DNA of 51,297 bases from an uncultured Prevotellaceae bacterium (GTDB lineage: Bacteria > Bacteroidota > Bacteroidia > Bacteroidales > Bacteroidaceae). The DNA lies in the NCBI GenBank assembly GCA_946185285.1, contig CAMHIS010000007.1, positions 1-51,297 of the forward strand. The letters run 5' to 3'. Positions 26,126 to 35,673 of this stretch are shown here, one piece after another. Both the position numbers and the translations under genes were made by a program. Each line of letters begins with the position of its first letter. Within the stretch, counting starts at the first letter, position 1. Under the pieces are notes generated by a model. That model had not been told where the DNA came from. It saw nothing but the letters and a program-made list of their open reading frames with translations, and searched no databases.

Positions 26126-28156
26126 ATGATTACCAAGAATATCACGAAATATCTCATCGCCTGTTCGCTGTTCTGCGGTGGTGCCGCAGTCACCAGTTGC
26201 GAGGATATGCTTGAGTCCGACAGCAACCGCCAGGTGTTCGAACCGGCTCTCGACCAGAAGACTGACTCCGTCTTCTATGCCTACGGCATTATGCAGGCCC
26301 TGCAGCAACTGGCCGACCAGTATTACTTCCAGAACGAGATGCGCGGCGACCTGGTGAAGCCCACCGGCCGGGCTACTACTCACCTGCGCAGTCTGGCTTC
26401 GTTCACGGCTGATGCTACCAACAAGTACGACAGCGTGTACCTTTATTATAAGGTCATCAACAACTGCAACTACTACCTGGCTCACCGTGACACCACGCTG
26501 GCTACGGGCTCGCAGAATGTCGTATGCAACGAGTATGCCGCTGTGGCCTCCTTCCGTGCGTGGACCTATCTGCAGCTGGCCCGCCAGTATGGTTCGGTGC
26601 CTTACATCACGGAGCCTGTCACCACCATCGGCCAGATCAATGCCAACACCTCGATGACCGGCTACGAGTCGATTCTGCAGGGCGAGGCCCGGATGCTGGA
26701 GAGCCTCAAGGCCCGCTATAGTGAGGATCAGCTCGCTGTGCCCACCTTCAACCAGACGTCGCGCTCCATCGGTATGCTCAACTGGAAAGACGAGCGCGGC
26801 CAGAATGTCGAGAAGTTCATCCGTCCCAGCAAGTGCTTCGTCCCGCTCAACGTCGTGCTGGGCGACATCTACCTCGAACTGGGCCAGTACGAGCAGGCTG
26901 CTACGTGCTACTATCAGTATCTGCGCTATCAGGGATTCCTCAATCCGGGTAATATCTCTGTCAACTACAACGACTTCATGAGTACATTCTATAGCCAGTA
27001 CAGCCCCATCTTCAAGGACTTCACTGAGTGGCCCGCCGACTATAACTCCGCCAAGAACAGCTCACTCTATAATCAGGTACCTGTCTGGGAGAACGCCTTC
27101 AGTCATCAGGCAGCTGTCGGCGACATCATCACGTACATCCCGATGGCCGTGAACTATACGATGGGCAAGACCACCGACATCCCCGCTGCGTTCGGCTATA
27201 ACTATTACGGCACAGAGTCGAGGGGTGGTGTGCAGGTCGACGGTGACGAGATATTCAGCTGTCCCAAGACGGAGGACATTCAGGTTGTCCCGTCACAGAC
27301 CTACGTCGACTCTGCACGTCGTGCCCAGTACTATTACTTTACCGAGCAGGTGAAGGTGTCGCCCTTCAACTGGATCGTCAAGAGCCAGCCGCTGGGCGAT
27401 GCACGCGCCTCGATCGTCACTCAGGGTGCCGGTGCCGACTCCGCTTATGTCTATACCCTCAAGCCCTCGACGGCCTACATCTACCTCTATCGTAACACGA
27501 CCGTCTGGCTCCATCTGGCCGAGGCCATCAACCGCATGGGCTATCCCGATGCCGCCTTCGCCGTGCTGAAGAACGGTCTGCACTCCGAGCTGCCCAACTT
27601 CCGCTATCTCGAGGTCTACCTCAAGGACCAGCAGGGCAACGACTCCATCGACGAGAACGGACAGAAGGTGCTCGACATGACGCAGTCGCACATCGACGAC
27701 AAGTACTACCTCACGCCCGAGTCCTACGAGCTGCTGACCACCAAGCTGCCGTTCCTCGCTCAGGCCAACGCCGATATCTTCCGCAACGGTGCATCGAAGT
27801 CGTTCGTCGGTATCCACTTCCACGGTGCCGGAGCCGTCGAGGACCTCTACTCATCCTATCGTTACAGCACGGTGCTCGGTGCCAAGATTGCCGACATCAG
27901 CCGCAAGTTCGGCCTCAATCTGACCACCTACACCAAGGACGACTACATCAACGCCATGGAGGACTTGCTCTGCGACGAGTATGCCATGGAGTTTGCCTTC
28001 GAGGGCACACGCTTCTCCGACCTGCGGCGAATAGCACTGCATAAGAACCGGGCGGGCACCTACGGCGCTGCATTCGGCGATGTCTGGCTCAGTCGGATGC
28101 TGCAGAACAATGCGCCGGGCATCACGACGCAGAACTGTTACCTGCCGTACAAATAA
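26126..28156 (+). CDS. SusD/RagB-family lipoprotein (pair 2)
   Basis: A 676-residue lipoprotein, lipobox VTSC (Cys25). SusD-type features include YKVINNCNYYLAHRD, AVASFRAWTYLQLARQYGSV, VPLNVVLGDIYLELGQYEQA, TVWLHLAEAINRMGYPDAAF and the C-terminal MEFAFEGTRFSDLRRIALHK. It is longer than pair 1 SusD through extra loops in the middle. It is the last gene before a strong terminator hairpin. Its signal-peptide DNA closely matches that of the FAS1 gene at 20936, hinting at an exchanged or recently copied 5' end. Confidence 0.93.
   Translation: MITKNITKYLIACSLFCGGAAVTSCEDMLESDSNRQVFEPALDQKTDSVFYAYGIMQALQQLADQYYFQNEMRGDLVKPTGRATTHLRSLASFTADATNKYDSVYLYYKVINNCNYYLAHRDTTLATGSQNVVCNEYAAVASFRAWTYLQLARQYGSVPYITEPVTTIGQINANTSMTGYESILQGEARMLESLKARYSEDQLAVPTFNQTSRSIGMLNWKDERGQNVEKFIRPSKCFVPLNVVLGDIYLELGQYEQAATCYYQYLRYQGFLNPGNISVNYNDFMSTFYSQYSPIFKDFTEWPADYNSAKNSSLYNQVPVWENAFSHQAAVGDIITYIPMAVNYTMGKTTDIPAAFGYNYYGTESRGGVQVDGDEIFSCPKTEDIQVVPSQTYVDSARRAQYYYFTEQVKVSPFNWIVKSQPLGDARASIVTQGAGADSAYVYTLKPSTAYIYLYRNTTVWLHLAEAINRMGYPDAAFAVLKNGLHSELPNFRYLEVYLKDQQGNDSIDENGQKVLDMTQSHIDDKYYLTPESYELLTTKLPFLAQANADIFRNGASKSFVGIHFHGAGAVEDLYSSYRYSTVLGAKIADISRKFGLNLTTYTKDDYINAMEDLLCDEYAMEFAFEGTRFSDLRRIALHKNRAGTYGAAFGDVWLSRMLQNNAPGITTQNCYLPYK
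26173..26189. repeat. Hairpin inside signal-peptide codons (SusD 2)
   Basis: CTGCGGT-GGT-GCCGCAG: a 7-bp stem with one G-T wobble, 47 nt after the ATG, equivalent to the hairpin at 20983. Confidence 0.75.
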
Positions 28157-28170
28157 GTCTGAAATACCGC

Positions 28171-28206
28171 AGATGGTTGTATGCCGACAGAGGCGTACAA
28201 CCATCT
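28171..28206 (+). terminator. Rho-independent-type terminator after SusD 2
   Basis: A 15-bp stem (AGATGGTTGTATGCC with GGCGTACAACCATCT, one G-T pair) around a 6-nt loop, ending in a short TTTA. It lies 14 bp after the SusD stop and probably ends the FAS1/SusCD transcript. Confidence 0.75.
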
Positions 28207-28253
28207 TTACGCATTAGAATCAATATTATCAAACCAATTAAAGCTTTAATTTT

Positions 28254-29990
28254 ATGAGAAAAATTTCTACTCTTGCCTTTATGGCATTCTTTTTCTGTCT
28301 GAGCGCAATGGCCCAGGTAGAGTTGGGCGACATTAAGTTCAGCCTTGCTGACGGAAAGAAGATCAGCCCGACAACCGGTAAGATTACGGTGACGTTCCCC
28401 AATGTCACCGGCGTCGAGGACCCCACCTCGACTACCTTCGTGCTCGAGGGTAACTTCGGCAACGACGACCTCGCCTTCGACGGTGTCGAGGGTACGTTTG
28501 CCGAGGGTGTCACCTTCGACCTGATTGAGTTCGAGCTGCAGCCCTCTACCGAGTACACGCTGAACATCACCTCGGTGAAGGTCGGCGGTGAGGAGAAAGC
28601 TGCCGAGGGCGGCTACGCTCTCCACTTCAAGACCCGTGGTGGCGAGCGCAAGATGGCTTGGACGTTCACGATTGACGAGGAGTCAGTAAATATAATCAAG
28701 GCTGATGAAAATGCGGAAGGTAATGAGACGGCTGGTACCGGTATGTTCTGGTCTCTGATTACTGCTGACCAGCGTCACTACATTCACCAAAAGTTGAGTG
28801 GCAGCGAAGTAATGCTTGATGCCAACACTCCGTTGCCAATGCTTGAGGAGCTGCTCTTTACCATCAACGCAGACAAGGTCTACGTTGGTGATGTTGTTGA
28901 TACCAAGTATAAGAACAGCCTTGTTTTCAACGCAAATGCATGTCAGATTACTATTCCAGACTGTCAAGAGGGTGACGTTATCATTTTCAACAATTGCAAA
29001 TATGCAACAAAGCCCAGTTCGTCAAAATTTCCTGTTATCCAAGCTTTGAATGGCGGTGCCATAGCTCCCGATGGATTAGTGTCTTCCACTGGTCTGCAGG
29101 ATTCTATTGACGTGCCTAAGAATGCAACGAATTTACGTTTTGAGGTCTTGGTTGCCGGCGACGTGTCATTCATTATCGGACAGTGTAATTTGACTGGTAT
29201 CACTATTACCGAGGCACAGCCTAAACTGCCACGCAACTACACAGTTGTAGCAGCCTATGCTGATGAAGAAAGTACCACGACCCTGAAAGAACTCGTTGGC
29301 AAGACCGAGGGCACAACCGGTTCTACTATTAAGGTCAACTATCCTTACTGGGTTACCGATGAGGCTGGCACAGCTTACACTTATGGCACCAAGGGCAGTG
29401 AGTTTGTTGAGGCTTTCGACCTGTTGAATGGCGAGGGCGATACTACATTTGTCATCAACTATAAGAAGACTGACTATACAGGCGTGGTCTATCTCTCCGA
29501 GGGTGAGGACCTGCCCAATGCCGTCCTCTGCACCAGCCCCAACTCCGCAATCCGTTCGTCGATGGGTAAGGCTGGCTACGTGCTCGAGGACCTCAAGCTC
29601 GTCACGCTGCAGCCTGGTACCTATAAGATTCGTGCCATCCTCTTCGATGCCGGCAAGACTCCCGGCTACGTCTGCACGCTGACCAAGGGCGAGGGCGAGG
29701 AGAACGAGATTTACCTTTCAGCCACCGCTACCAACTGGACCGAGGCCGAGTCTGACCTGCTGACCATCACCGAGCCTACCGACATCACGCTGAAGGCTGG
29801 CGGCAGCGAGACCACGGGTGTCGACGTCATCATGATCTACGCTTCCGAGGATGCTCCTGAGGATCCCGATGCTGTCGTCGACGTCAAGTCTGCCCAGAAG
29901 TTGGCAGCCCGCAAGGTTGTCAAGGACGGTCAGATTCTCATCGAGACCGCTGCCGGTATTGTTAATGTTGCTGGTATCCAAGTAAAGTAA
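28254..29990 (+). CDS. Secreted protein of unknown function, first in pectin-lyase operon
   Basis: 578 residues with a signal peptide (MRKISTLAFMAFFFCLSAMA). Residues about 20-125 look like an Ig-like or adhesin domain (FSLADGKKISPTTGKITVTF). No catalytic motif is recognised. The C-terminus ends with a short tail (KDGQILIETAAGIVNVAGIQ) of the kind found at the ends of many secreted Prevotella proteins, possibly a sorting signal. It lies 4 bp before the PL4 gene, so a glycan-binding role beside that lyase is plausible but unproven. Oddity: codons from about 28680 to 29480 are AT-rich while both flanks use GC-rich synonyms, as if a central domain had been replaced. Confidence 0.6.
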   Translation: MRKISTLAFMAFFFCLSAMAQVELGDIKFSLADGKKISPTTGKITVTFPNVTGVEDPTSTTFVLEGNFGNDDLAFDGVEGTFAEGVTFDLIEFELQPSTEYTLNITSVKVGGEEKAAEGGYALHFKTRGGERKMAWTFTIDEESVNIIKADENAEGNETAGTGMFWSLITADQRHYIHQKLSGSEVMLDANTPLPMLEELLFTINADKVYVGDVVDTKYKNSLVFNANACQITIPDCQEGDVIIFNNCKYATKPSSSKFPVIQALNGGAIAPDGLVSSTGLQDSIDVPKNATNLRFEVLVAGDVSFIIGQCNLTGITITEAQPKLPRNYTVVAAYADEESTTTLKELVGKTEGTTGSTIKVNYPYWVTDEAGTAYTYGTKGSEFVEAFDLLNGEGDTTFVINYKKTDYTGVVYLSEGEDLPNAVLCTSPNSAIRSSMGKAGYVLEDLKLVTLQPGTYKIRAILFDAGKTPGYVCTLTKGEGEENEIYLSATATNWTEAESDLLTITEPTDITLKAGGSETTGVDVIMIYASEDAPEDPDAVVDVKSAQKLAARKVVKDGQILIETAAGIVNVAGIQVK

Positions 29991-29994
29991 AGAA

Positions 29995-31875
29995 ATGAAG
30001 AAACTACTGCTCATAGTATGTTGGCTGTGCTGCGGCGTTGCCGCAGCCATAGCTGCCGACGGCGATGTCACGATGTCCGTCAGCGGTATGACCACCAAGA
30101 TGACCGACGGCACGTGGAGCATCACCATCAACAGCGCCGGGCGCGTCAGCTCGCTGCAGCGCAAGGGCACTGAGTTCCTGGCCAGCAACGGTATCTACTT
30201 CGACTATACCACCGCCAATGGCAACAGTGGCTTGAATCCCACGAAGGTCAAGGTGGTCAAGCAGACCGCCGACCACTGCGAGGTGCTCTACAGCGCCACG
30301 TCGGGCAACACCATCTTTGAGCAGGGCTACATTATGCGCAAGGGCGTGCCCGGTGTCTATTCATACGTAATAGCCACCGGCACCGCCACTTCCGCTTCTG
30401 AACCCGTCAAGGAGGCGCGCGTCTGCTGCCGCCTTGGCGATACGATGCTCAACGGCTACGTCGACTGGCGTATGAACGGCCGCATTCCGTCGAATACGGA
30501 GATGGCCGTCGCCGAGAAGGATGAGAACACCATCCAGGATGCTACCTACCGGTTGGCCGACGGCAGCATCTATACCAAGTACAACTGGGCCAACTACATC
30601 GAGCGCGACACGCTGCACGGCCTCTGTGGCATGAGCAACAACTACTACGGCCTCTACAACATCCCCGTCAGCTATGAGTGGATCAATGGCGGCTGCGAGC
30701 GTCAGGAGCTCACCGTCCACGCCACCAGCAAGTCGCCCATCACCATCCAGATGCTGCAGGGCGAGCACTTCGGCGGCGAGGCAATGGTGCTCCGCGAGGG
30801 CGAGAAGAAGCTCTACGGCCCCTTCCTCATCTATACAACCTACAGCAAGGACCCCGTGAAGAGTGCCCGCAACCAGGCCGCCAAGGAGGCTGCCGAGTGG
30901 CCTTACCAGTGGTTCGAGAACGACCTCTATCCGCGTGAGCGCGCCACCGTGCGCGGCCATCTCAGCGTCACCACCGGCCAGCGCTGCGACAGTGTGCGCA
31001 TCGTCCTGGCTCAGGAGAAGGGCAAGGAGCCCATCGAGATGATGCACGGCTACCAGTTCTGGACGCTCACCGACGAGAACGGCGACTTCGAGATTCGCAA
31101 CGTGCGCCCCGGCGACTATAATCTGTTCGCCTACGCCAAGACCGGCGACGTCACCGATATGCTCGAGCAGGACGACATCACCGTCAGTGCGGGTGGCGGT
31201 TCTCCCGCCACCGTCGACCTCGGCACCATCACCTGGACACCGAAGAAATATACCGAGCTTCTTTGGATGATTGGCCAGAACGACCGCCGCAGCAGTGAGT
31301 TCCGCCTGAGCGACACCATCCGCCAGTACGGCCTCTGGGAACTCGTGCCCCAGACGCTCACCTACACCATCGGCGAGAGCACCGAGAGCAAGGACTGGTA
31401 CTACGCCCAGACCAAGGACGGCAACTGGACCGTCAAGTTCAACGTCGACAAGCGCCCCGCCGGACGTGTCTACCTGACGGCCTCCATAGCAGGCTGCGCC
31501 AGCGAGAAGGCCACCATCACCGTCAAGCTCAACGGCACCGTCCGCGACACGTGGAAGCCCGGCTATAAGGATGCCTCCGTCTATCGCAGTGCCACGGGCA
31601 GCGGTCGCCACTATGTCTTTACCACCGACTTCATCAGTGCTGCCCTCAAGGAGGGCACCAATCTGCTGACCTTCCAGATCAGCGGCACCGGCGGTAAGAA
31701 CGGCATCCTCTACGACTGCATCAAGCTGGAGGCCGGCGAACCCGTCACCGACGGCATCCTTCACCCTTCACCCATCACCTGTCACCCATCACCAGCGAAG
31801 CGCCTCGTGGGTGGCCGCCTCGTCATCGAGAAGGCCGGCCATAGCTACACCCCCGCCGGCATCAGAATAGAATAA
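29995..31875 (+). CDS. Rhamnogalacturonan endolyase, PL4 family
   Basis: 626 residues, predicted to cleave the rhamnose-galacturonate backbone of pectin (RG-I) by beta-elimination. The signal peptide is [20 protein letters not shown]. The catalytic beta-sandwich spans about 25-300 ([54 protein letters not shown]). A fibronectin-like domain covers about 305-410 ([32 protein letters not shown]). The C-terminal CBM-like domain at about 415-590 has the PL4 hallmarks [20 protein letters not shown] and [20 protein letters not shown]. Residues 589-600 are encoded by a 7-bp tandem repeat, and the last 25 form a short tail ([20 protein letters not shown]). The stop overlaps the next start (TAATG). Confidence 0.88.
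   Translation: MKKLLLIVCWLCCGVAAAIAADGDVTMSVSGMTTKMTDGTWSITINSAGRVSSLQRKGTEFLASNGIYFDYTTANGNSGLNPTKVKVVKQTADHCEVLYSATSGNTIFEQGYIMRKGVPGVYSYVIATGTATSASEPVKEARVCCRLGDTMLNGYVDWRMNGRIPSNTEMAVAEKDENTIQDATYRLADGSIYTKYNWANYIERDTLHGLCGMSNNYYGLYNIPVSYEWINGGCERQELTVHATSKSPITIQMLQGEHFGGEAMVLREGEKKLYGPFLIYTTYSKDPVKSARNQAAKEAAEWPYQWFENDLYPRERATVRGHLSVTTGQRCDSVRIVLAQEKGKEPIEMMHGYQFWTLTDENGDFEIRNVRPGDYNLFAYAKTGDVTDMLEQDDITVSAGGGSPATVDLGTITWTPKKYTELLWMIGQNDRRSSEFRLSDTIRQYGLWELVPQTLTYTIGESTESKDWYYAQTKDGNWTVKFNVDKRPAGRVYLTASIAGCASEKATITVKLNGTVRDTWKPGYKDASVYRSATGSGRHYVFTTDFISAALKEGTNLLTFQISGTGGKNGILYDCIKLEAGEPVTDGILHPSPITCHPSPAKRLVGGRLVIEKAGHSYTPAGIRIE
30029..30047. repeat. Hairpin inside signal-peptide codons (PL4 gene)
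   Basis: GCTGCGGC-GTT-GCCGCAGC, a perfect 8-bp stem, 34 nt after the ATG. Confidence 0.8.
31758..31792. repeat. In-frame 7-bp tandem repeat in PL4 gene
   Basis: Five 7-bp units: CCTTCAC, CCTTCAC, CCATCAC, CTGTCAC, CCATCAC. They encode [12 protein letters not shown] between the CBM-like domain and the C-terminal tail. The same kind of tract occurs in the next gene. Confidence 0.85.
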
Positions 31876-34800
31876 TGCGCAGCCTTTCTCTCCTCCTCCT
31901 CCTCTGTTCGCTGTGCTGCGGCGCCGCCGCAGCCAACGTCGTCTGGTACGACGGCCAGCACCCCGTCACCTATCAGCTGACGGGCAAGCCCGCCCCCGTC
32001 GTCTATCAGGCCCTGCGCATGTTCGCTGACGATATGCAGCTCGTCACCGGCCACAGTGCCGTAGCCGCCAAGACTGCCCCCATCCGCATCGTTCAGGGCC
32101 GCGGCACCGACGACGGCTTCAGTATCCGCGTGCAGAACGGCCAGCTCGTCATCGAAGGCCACAACGCACGGGGCACGGCCTACGGCATTCTCGAACTGTC
32201 GCGCATGGCCGAAGTGTCGCCGTGGGTGTGGTGGGGCGATGTGCGACCGCATACCCGCTACTATCCCATCTCCGTGCCCGACACGTTCCGACTGGAGCAT
32301 ACGCCCTCAGTCGCCTATCGCGGCATCTTCATCAACGACGAGGACTGGAGCCTGCGCCGCTGGTCGCCCGACAACATGGGACCGCAGACCTACCGCCGCC
32401 TCTTCGAGCTGATGCTCCGTCTGCGTGCCAACACGCTCTGGCCCGCCATGCACGATGTGTCGCCGGGCTTCTACACCGTCAAGGGCAACAAGGAGATGGC
32501 CGACTCCTTCGGCATCGTCATCGGCACCAGCCACTGCGAACCCCTCCTCCGCAACAACGTCGCCGAGTGGGACCACGTTTCCCGTGGTCCATATAACTAC
32601 ATCACCAACGCCGCTCAGGTGCGCCGCTATTGGGCCGACCGCCTGCAGCAGGTGAAGGGCAGCGACGTGCTCCTCACCCTCGGTATGCGCGGCATCCACG
32701 ACGGTTCGATGGAGGGCGTGAAGACGCCCGAGGAGAAGCTCAACGGACTGCAGCAGGTCATCGACGACCAGCGCCAGCTCATCAGCAAGTATTATAATAA
32801 GCGTGTGGAGCGCGTTCCCCAGGTCTTCATCCCCTATAAGGAGGTGCTCGAGATCATGGAGAGCGGCCTCCGCGTGCCCGACGACGTCACGCTCATGTGG
32901 TGCGACGACAACTACGGCTACCTCACCCGTCTGCCCGATGCCGAGCAGCAGAAGCGGCAGGGTGGGGGAGGCGTCTACTACCACCTCAGCTATTGGGGCC
33001 GTCCTCACGACTACCTCTGGCTCACTACCACGCAGCCTGGACTTATCTACACCGAGATGCGTGCCGCCTACGACCATAACTGCCGCCGACTGTGGATTGC
33101 CAACGTCCACGACCCCAAGGTGGCTGCCTACCAGCTTGAACTCTTCCTCGATATGGCGTGGGACATCAACTCGATTGTTTCTGGTGAAGGGTGTTTGGTG
33201 AAGGGTGAAGGGAGAATAGATTCTGCTCAGGAACAAACCTCCCTTCACCCTTCACCCTTCACCCTACACCAACATTACGAGCGCTGGCTGATGACGCAGT
33301 TTGGCGGACAGGTGGGCCGTGCCATTGCTCCCGCCATGCGCGAGTTCATCCACCTCAATGCCATTCGCCGACCGGAGTTCATGGGCTGGACGCAGGTGGA
33401 ACTCGACAAGAAGAAATACCCCGGCGGCAAGTCGGTGCCAACTAACACGGAGTTCTCGCTCGTGGAGGCTTATAAGCGTATGGAGGCCTTCGCCCGCATC
33501 GAGGCCACCGTCGAGACCTACCGCCCCCTCGTGATGGAAGCCCGTCAGGATGCTTACTTCGCTCACGTGCTCTATCCTGTTCACGCCGCAGCCGCCATGA
33601 CGCGCAAGATGCTCTCCAATGAGGAGGACAGCCGTCGCGCCTACGAGCAAATCCAGCAGCTCACCGAGCGTTACAACACCATGAACGGCGGCAAGTGGCG
33701 TGGCCTCATGTCGGCCGCTCCCCGCAACCTCCCCGTCTTCGGCGAGACGCGCACCCAGCTGCCTCAGCACCCCTCCGTCGGCCCCTACATCGCCCGCAAC
33801 GCCTATGGGGGAGGGGCTGAGGGTGAGGCTATCCAGATGCTCGGCCACTCAATGAATGCTGTCGCCATCCCCAAAGGCAGCGAACTGACCTACGAGTTTG
33901 AAACTCCCCTCCCTTTGGGGGAGGGGTCGGGGGAGAGACTGGATGCTGTACTCTACACCGCCATGATTCCCACGCAGCCCAGCGACCGCGGCGACCTGCG
34001 TTACAGCGTCCAGATTGACGACCAGCAGCCCGTCGTCATCTCACTGAAAGAGCCCTACCGCTCTGAGCGCTGGAAACAGAACGTGCTGCGCGGGCAGGCA
34101 TTGAAGAAGACACCTGTTAAAGTGTCTAAGGGCCGCCACACGCTCCGCATAAAGGCCCTCGACGACCACATCATCGCCGACCAGTGGATGCTTGACTTCT
34201 GCCCCGACCGCCAGTTCTACGTCATTCCCGTTACACTTCACCCTTCACCCTTCACCAACATTACGGGCGTCAGAACCGTTACCGTCTTTAGGGCAGGTGA
34301 CGACACCGACCATTATGCCAACGGAGCCGTGATGACAGCCTTCAAGGGCAAGCTCTACTGTATGTGGCAGAGTTCGCCAACCGATGAGGACAGCGACGAT
34401 ACGTGGGTGGCCTATAGCGTCAGTGCCGACGAAGGCTACACTTGGAGCAAGCCCCGACCTCTGTCACTGCCCTCCGGTGATTTCTACTGCACCTCAGGCG
34501 GCTGGCTGGCAAGAGGCGACACGCTGACAGCCTTCATCAACACCTGGCAACGCTCGACCATTGGCCGGGCGTTGTCAGGTAATGGACAGAAGGCTCCTGA
34601 ACCACGAGGGGGCAGAACATTCTACATCACAAGCACCGACGGACAGACCTGGAGCCAGCTGCAGCCAGTCACGATGGCCGACGGGACTCCTATGGAGGGC
34701 GTCTTGGAGCAGGATCCCTACACGCTTCCCGGCGGTCGTCTCGTGGGTGCCGCACATTTTAAGCCGGGACTTCACGTCTGTCCGGTTTACACCGACGATC

Positions 34801-35498
34801 CGAAGGGCGTAAGTGGCTGGCGCAAAGCTTCCTTCGAGTCAGAAGACCTCGGCCAGCAGTCGCGTGAGCTGGAGCCAAGCCAGTATATGAGACCTGACGG
34901 CACGCTCGTGATGCTCTTCCGCGACCAGCAGGGCAGTTTCCGCAAGCTGGCTGCCATGAGCACCGACAGGGGAGCGACATGGACGAAGCCTGTTGTGACT
35001 AGCTTCCCCGATGCGCGTACAAAGCAGTGTGCTGGCAACCTGCCCGACGGCACGCCGTTTATGGTCAGCTGTCCTTCCGGCGACAAGCGTCGGTGGCCGC
35101 TCGTCCTGCAGCTGAGTCGTGACGGCATCGCTTTCGACAAGACCATTCTGCTGCGCAGCGGTTCTCCGGACGACTTGCCCCAGCGTCGCTACGAAGGCAG
35201 ATACAAGACCATAGGCTACAACTATCCCAAGGCGATGACCCACAACGGCCGTCTCTACGTCAGCTATTCCACCAACAAGGAAGATGTGGAGTGCAGCATC
35301 ATCCCTCTGAGTCTGACGGCTCAAATTCAGAAATACTGGGACAACGGACGGCTGAGAGTCTCCGACAACCAGCGGTTCCTGCAGCTCGAGAACGGCGAGC
35401 CTTTCTTCTGGTTAGGCGAGACGGCCTGGCTGATGCCCGAACGCCTGAACCGCGAAGAGGTGGACTATTACCTGCGAACCTGCCACGAGGCCGAATAA
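31875..35498 (+). CDS. GH115 alpha-glucuronidase fused to sialidase-like beta-propeller, ending in truncated DUF4038
   Basis: 1207 residues. The signal peptide is [20 protein letters not shown]. Residues about 24-790 are a GH115 domain, a family of alpha-1,2-glucuronidases on xylan or arabinogalactan side chains ([66 protein letters not shown]). Residues about 797-1150 are a BNR/sialidase-like propeller with Asp-box-like repeats ([31 protein letters not shown]). The last 56 residues ([31 protein letters not shown]) are the beginning of a GH140/DUF4038 domain cut off after YYLRTCHEA. Repeat-derived in-frame insertions lie at residues about 436-466, 645-651, 677-688 and 786-795. GC-rich codon use matches the neighbours. 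The fusion and truncation make substrate prediction uncertain. Confidence 0.85.
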   Translation: MRSLSLLLLLCSLCCGAAAANVVWYDGQHPVTYQLTGKPAPVVYQALRMFADDMQLVTGHSAVAAKTAPIRIVQGRGTDDGFSIRVQNGQLVIEGHNARGTAYGILELSRMAEVSPWVWWGDVRPHTRYYPISVPDTFRLEHTPSVAYRGIFINDEDWSLRRWSPDNMGPQTYRRLFELMLRLRANTLWPAMHDVSPGFYTVKGNKEMADSFGIVIGTSHCEPLLRNNVAEWDHVSRGPYNYITNAAQVRRYWADRLQQVKGSDVLLTLGMRGIHDGSMEGVKTPEEKLNGLQQVIDDQRQLISKYYNKRVERVPQVFIPYKEVLEIMESGLRVPDDVTLMWCDDNYGYLTRLPDAEQQKRQGGGGVYYHLSYWGRPHDYLWLTTTQPGLIYTEMRAAYDHNCRRLWIANVHDPKVAAYQLELFLDMAWDINSIVSGEGCLVKGEGRIDSAQEQTSLHPSPFTLHQHYERWLMTQFGGQVGRAIAPAMREFIHLNAIRRPEFMGWTQVELDKKKYPGGKSVPTNTEFSLVEAYKRMEAFARIEATVETYRPLVMEARQDAYFAHVLYPVHAAAAMTRKMLSNEEDSRRAYEQIQQLTERYNTMNGGKWRGLMSAAPRNLPVFGETRTQLPQHPSVGPYIARNAYGGGAEGEAIQMLGHSMNAVAIPKGSELTYEFETPLPLGEGSGERLDAVLYTAMIPTQPSDRGDLRYSVQIDDQQPVVISLKEPYRSERWKQNVLRGQALKKTPVKVSKGRHTLRIKALDDHIIADQWMLDFCPDRQFYVIPVTLHPSPFTNITGVRTVTVFRAGDDTDHYANGAVMTAFKGKLYCMWQSSPTDEDSDDTWVAYSVSADEGYTWSKPRPLSLPSGDFYCTSGGWLARGDTLTAFINTWQRSTIGRALSGNGQKAPEPRGGRTFYITSTDGQTWSQLQPVTMADGTPMEGVLEQDPYTLPGGRLVGAAHFKPGLHVCPVYTDDPKGVSGWRKASFESEDLGQQSRELEPSQYMRPDGTLVMLFRDQQGSFRKLAAMSTDRGATWTKPVVTSFPDARTKQCAGNLPDGTPFMVSCPSGDKRRWPLVLQLSRDGIAFDKTILLRSGSPDDLPQRRYEGRYKTIGYNYPKAMTHNGRLYVSYSTNKEDVECSIIPLSLTAQIQKYWDNGRLRVSDNQRFLQLENGEPFFWLGETAWLMPERLNREEVDYYLRTCHEAE
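31915..31933. repeat. Hairpin inside signal-peptide codons (GH115 gene)
   Basis: GCTGCGGC-GCC-GCCGCAGC, a perfect 8-bp stem, 40 nt after the ATG; nearly the same sequence as at 30029. Confidence 0.8.
33183..33273. repeat. In-frame inverted GTGAAGG/CCTTCAC insertion in GH115 domain
   Basis: A left arm of GTGAAGG units (33183-33217) and a right arm of CCTTCAC units (33239-33273) form an inverted pair. Together they add about 31 codons between MAWDINSI and [12 protein letters not shown], which are normally close together in GH115. The frame stays open. Confidence 0.8.
33806..33828. repeat. G-rich in-frame tract in GH115 gene
   Basis: GGGGGAGGGGCTGAGGGTG resembles one arm of the palindromic tract at 33904 and encodes GGGAEGE. 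Confidence 0.6.
33904..33937. repeat. Palindromic G/C-rich in-frame insertion in GH115 gene
   Basis: CCCCTCCC and GGGGAGGGG arms around a TTTG centre, then GGGGGAGAG. It encodes [11 protein letters not shown], a peptide typical of repeat-derived DNA rather than of the GH115 family. Confidence 0.7.
34233..34258. repeat. In-frame CCTTCAC tract at the GH115/sialidase-like junction
   Basis: CTTCACCCTTCACCCTTCAC encodes LHPSPFT exactly between the GH115 region and the sialidase-like propeller, as if the repeat marked the fusion point. Confidence 0.75.
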
Positions 35499-35557
35499 AT
35501 ATGGTGCATTTAGACTATATCATCGACGTGGCAGCACAGAACGACATCTATAAATGA
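35328..35557 (+). pseudogene. Remnant of a GH140/DUF4038 (apiosidase-like) gene
   Basis: The first part (35328-35498) is the in-frame tail of the preceding protein and matches the start of DUF4038 proteins. Just past the stop, in another frame (35501-35557), a second fragment MVHLDYIIDVAAQNDIYK matches the segment that family members carry some 45-50 residues further on (WDHMDYIID...NGIY type, from memory). An internal deletion with frameshift and loss of the rest of the gene explains both. The remnant is not expected to be functional. Confidence 0.7.
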
Positions 35558-35639
35558 ACAGACCGTATACCGCAAACGATTACGCCTACATTTAACAATA
35601 ATTACAAGCCCGGTATTGATGGCCTTTCTCCTTTTTTTG

Positions 35640-35647
35640 TATATTTG
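35640..35647 (+). promoter_or_regulatory. -7 promoter box for GH28 gene
   Basis: TATATTTG, a perfect TAnnTTTG followed by C, 27 bp before the ATG at 35674. A partial -33 (ATTG at 35615-35618) lies about 21 bp upstream. It gives the GH28 gene its own transcript after the decayed gene. Confidence 0.55.
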
Positions 35648-35673
35648 CAAACTGAATGAGTAATAACTATAAG

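Noticed and set aside
34575..35324. Minus-strand frames opposite the sialidase-like domain
   Set aside because: Antisense to clear Asp-box-like repeats and without start signals.
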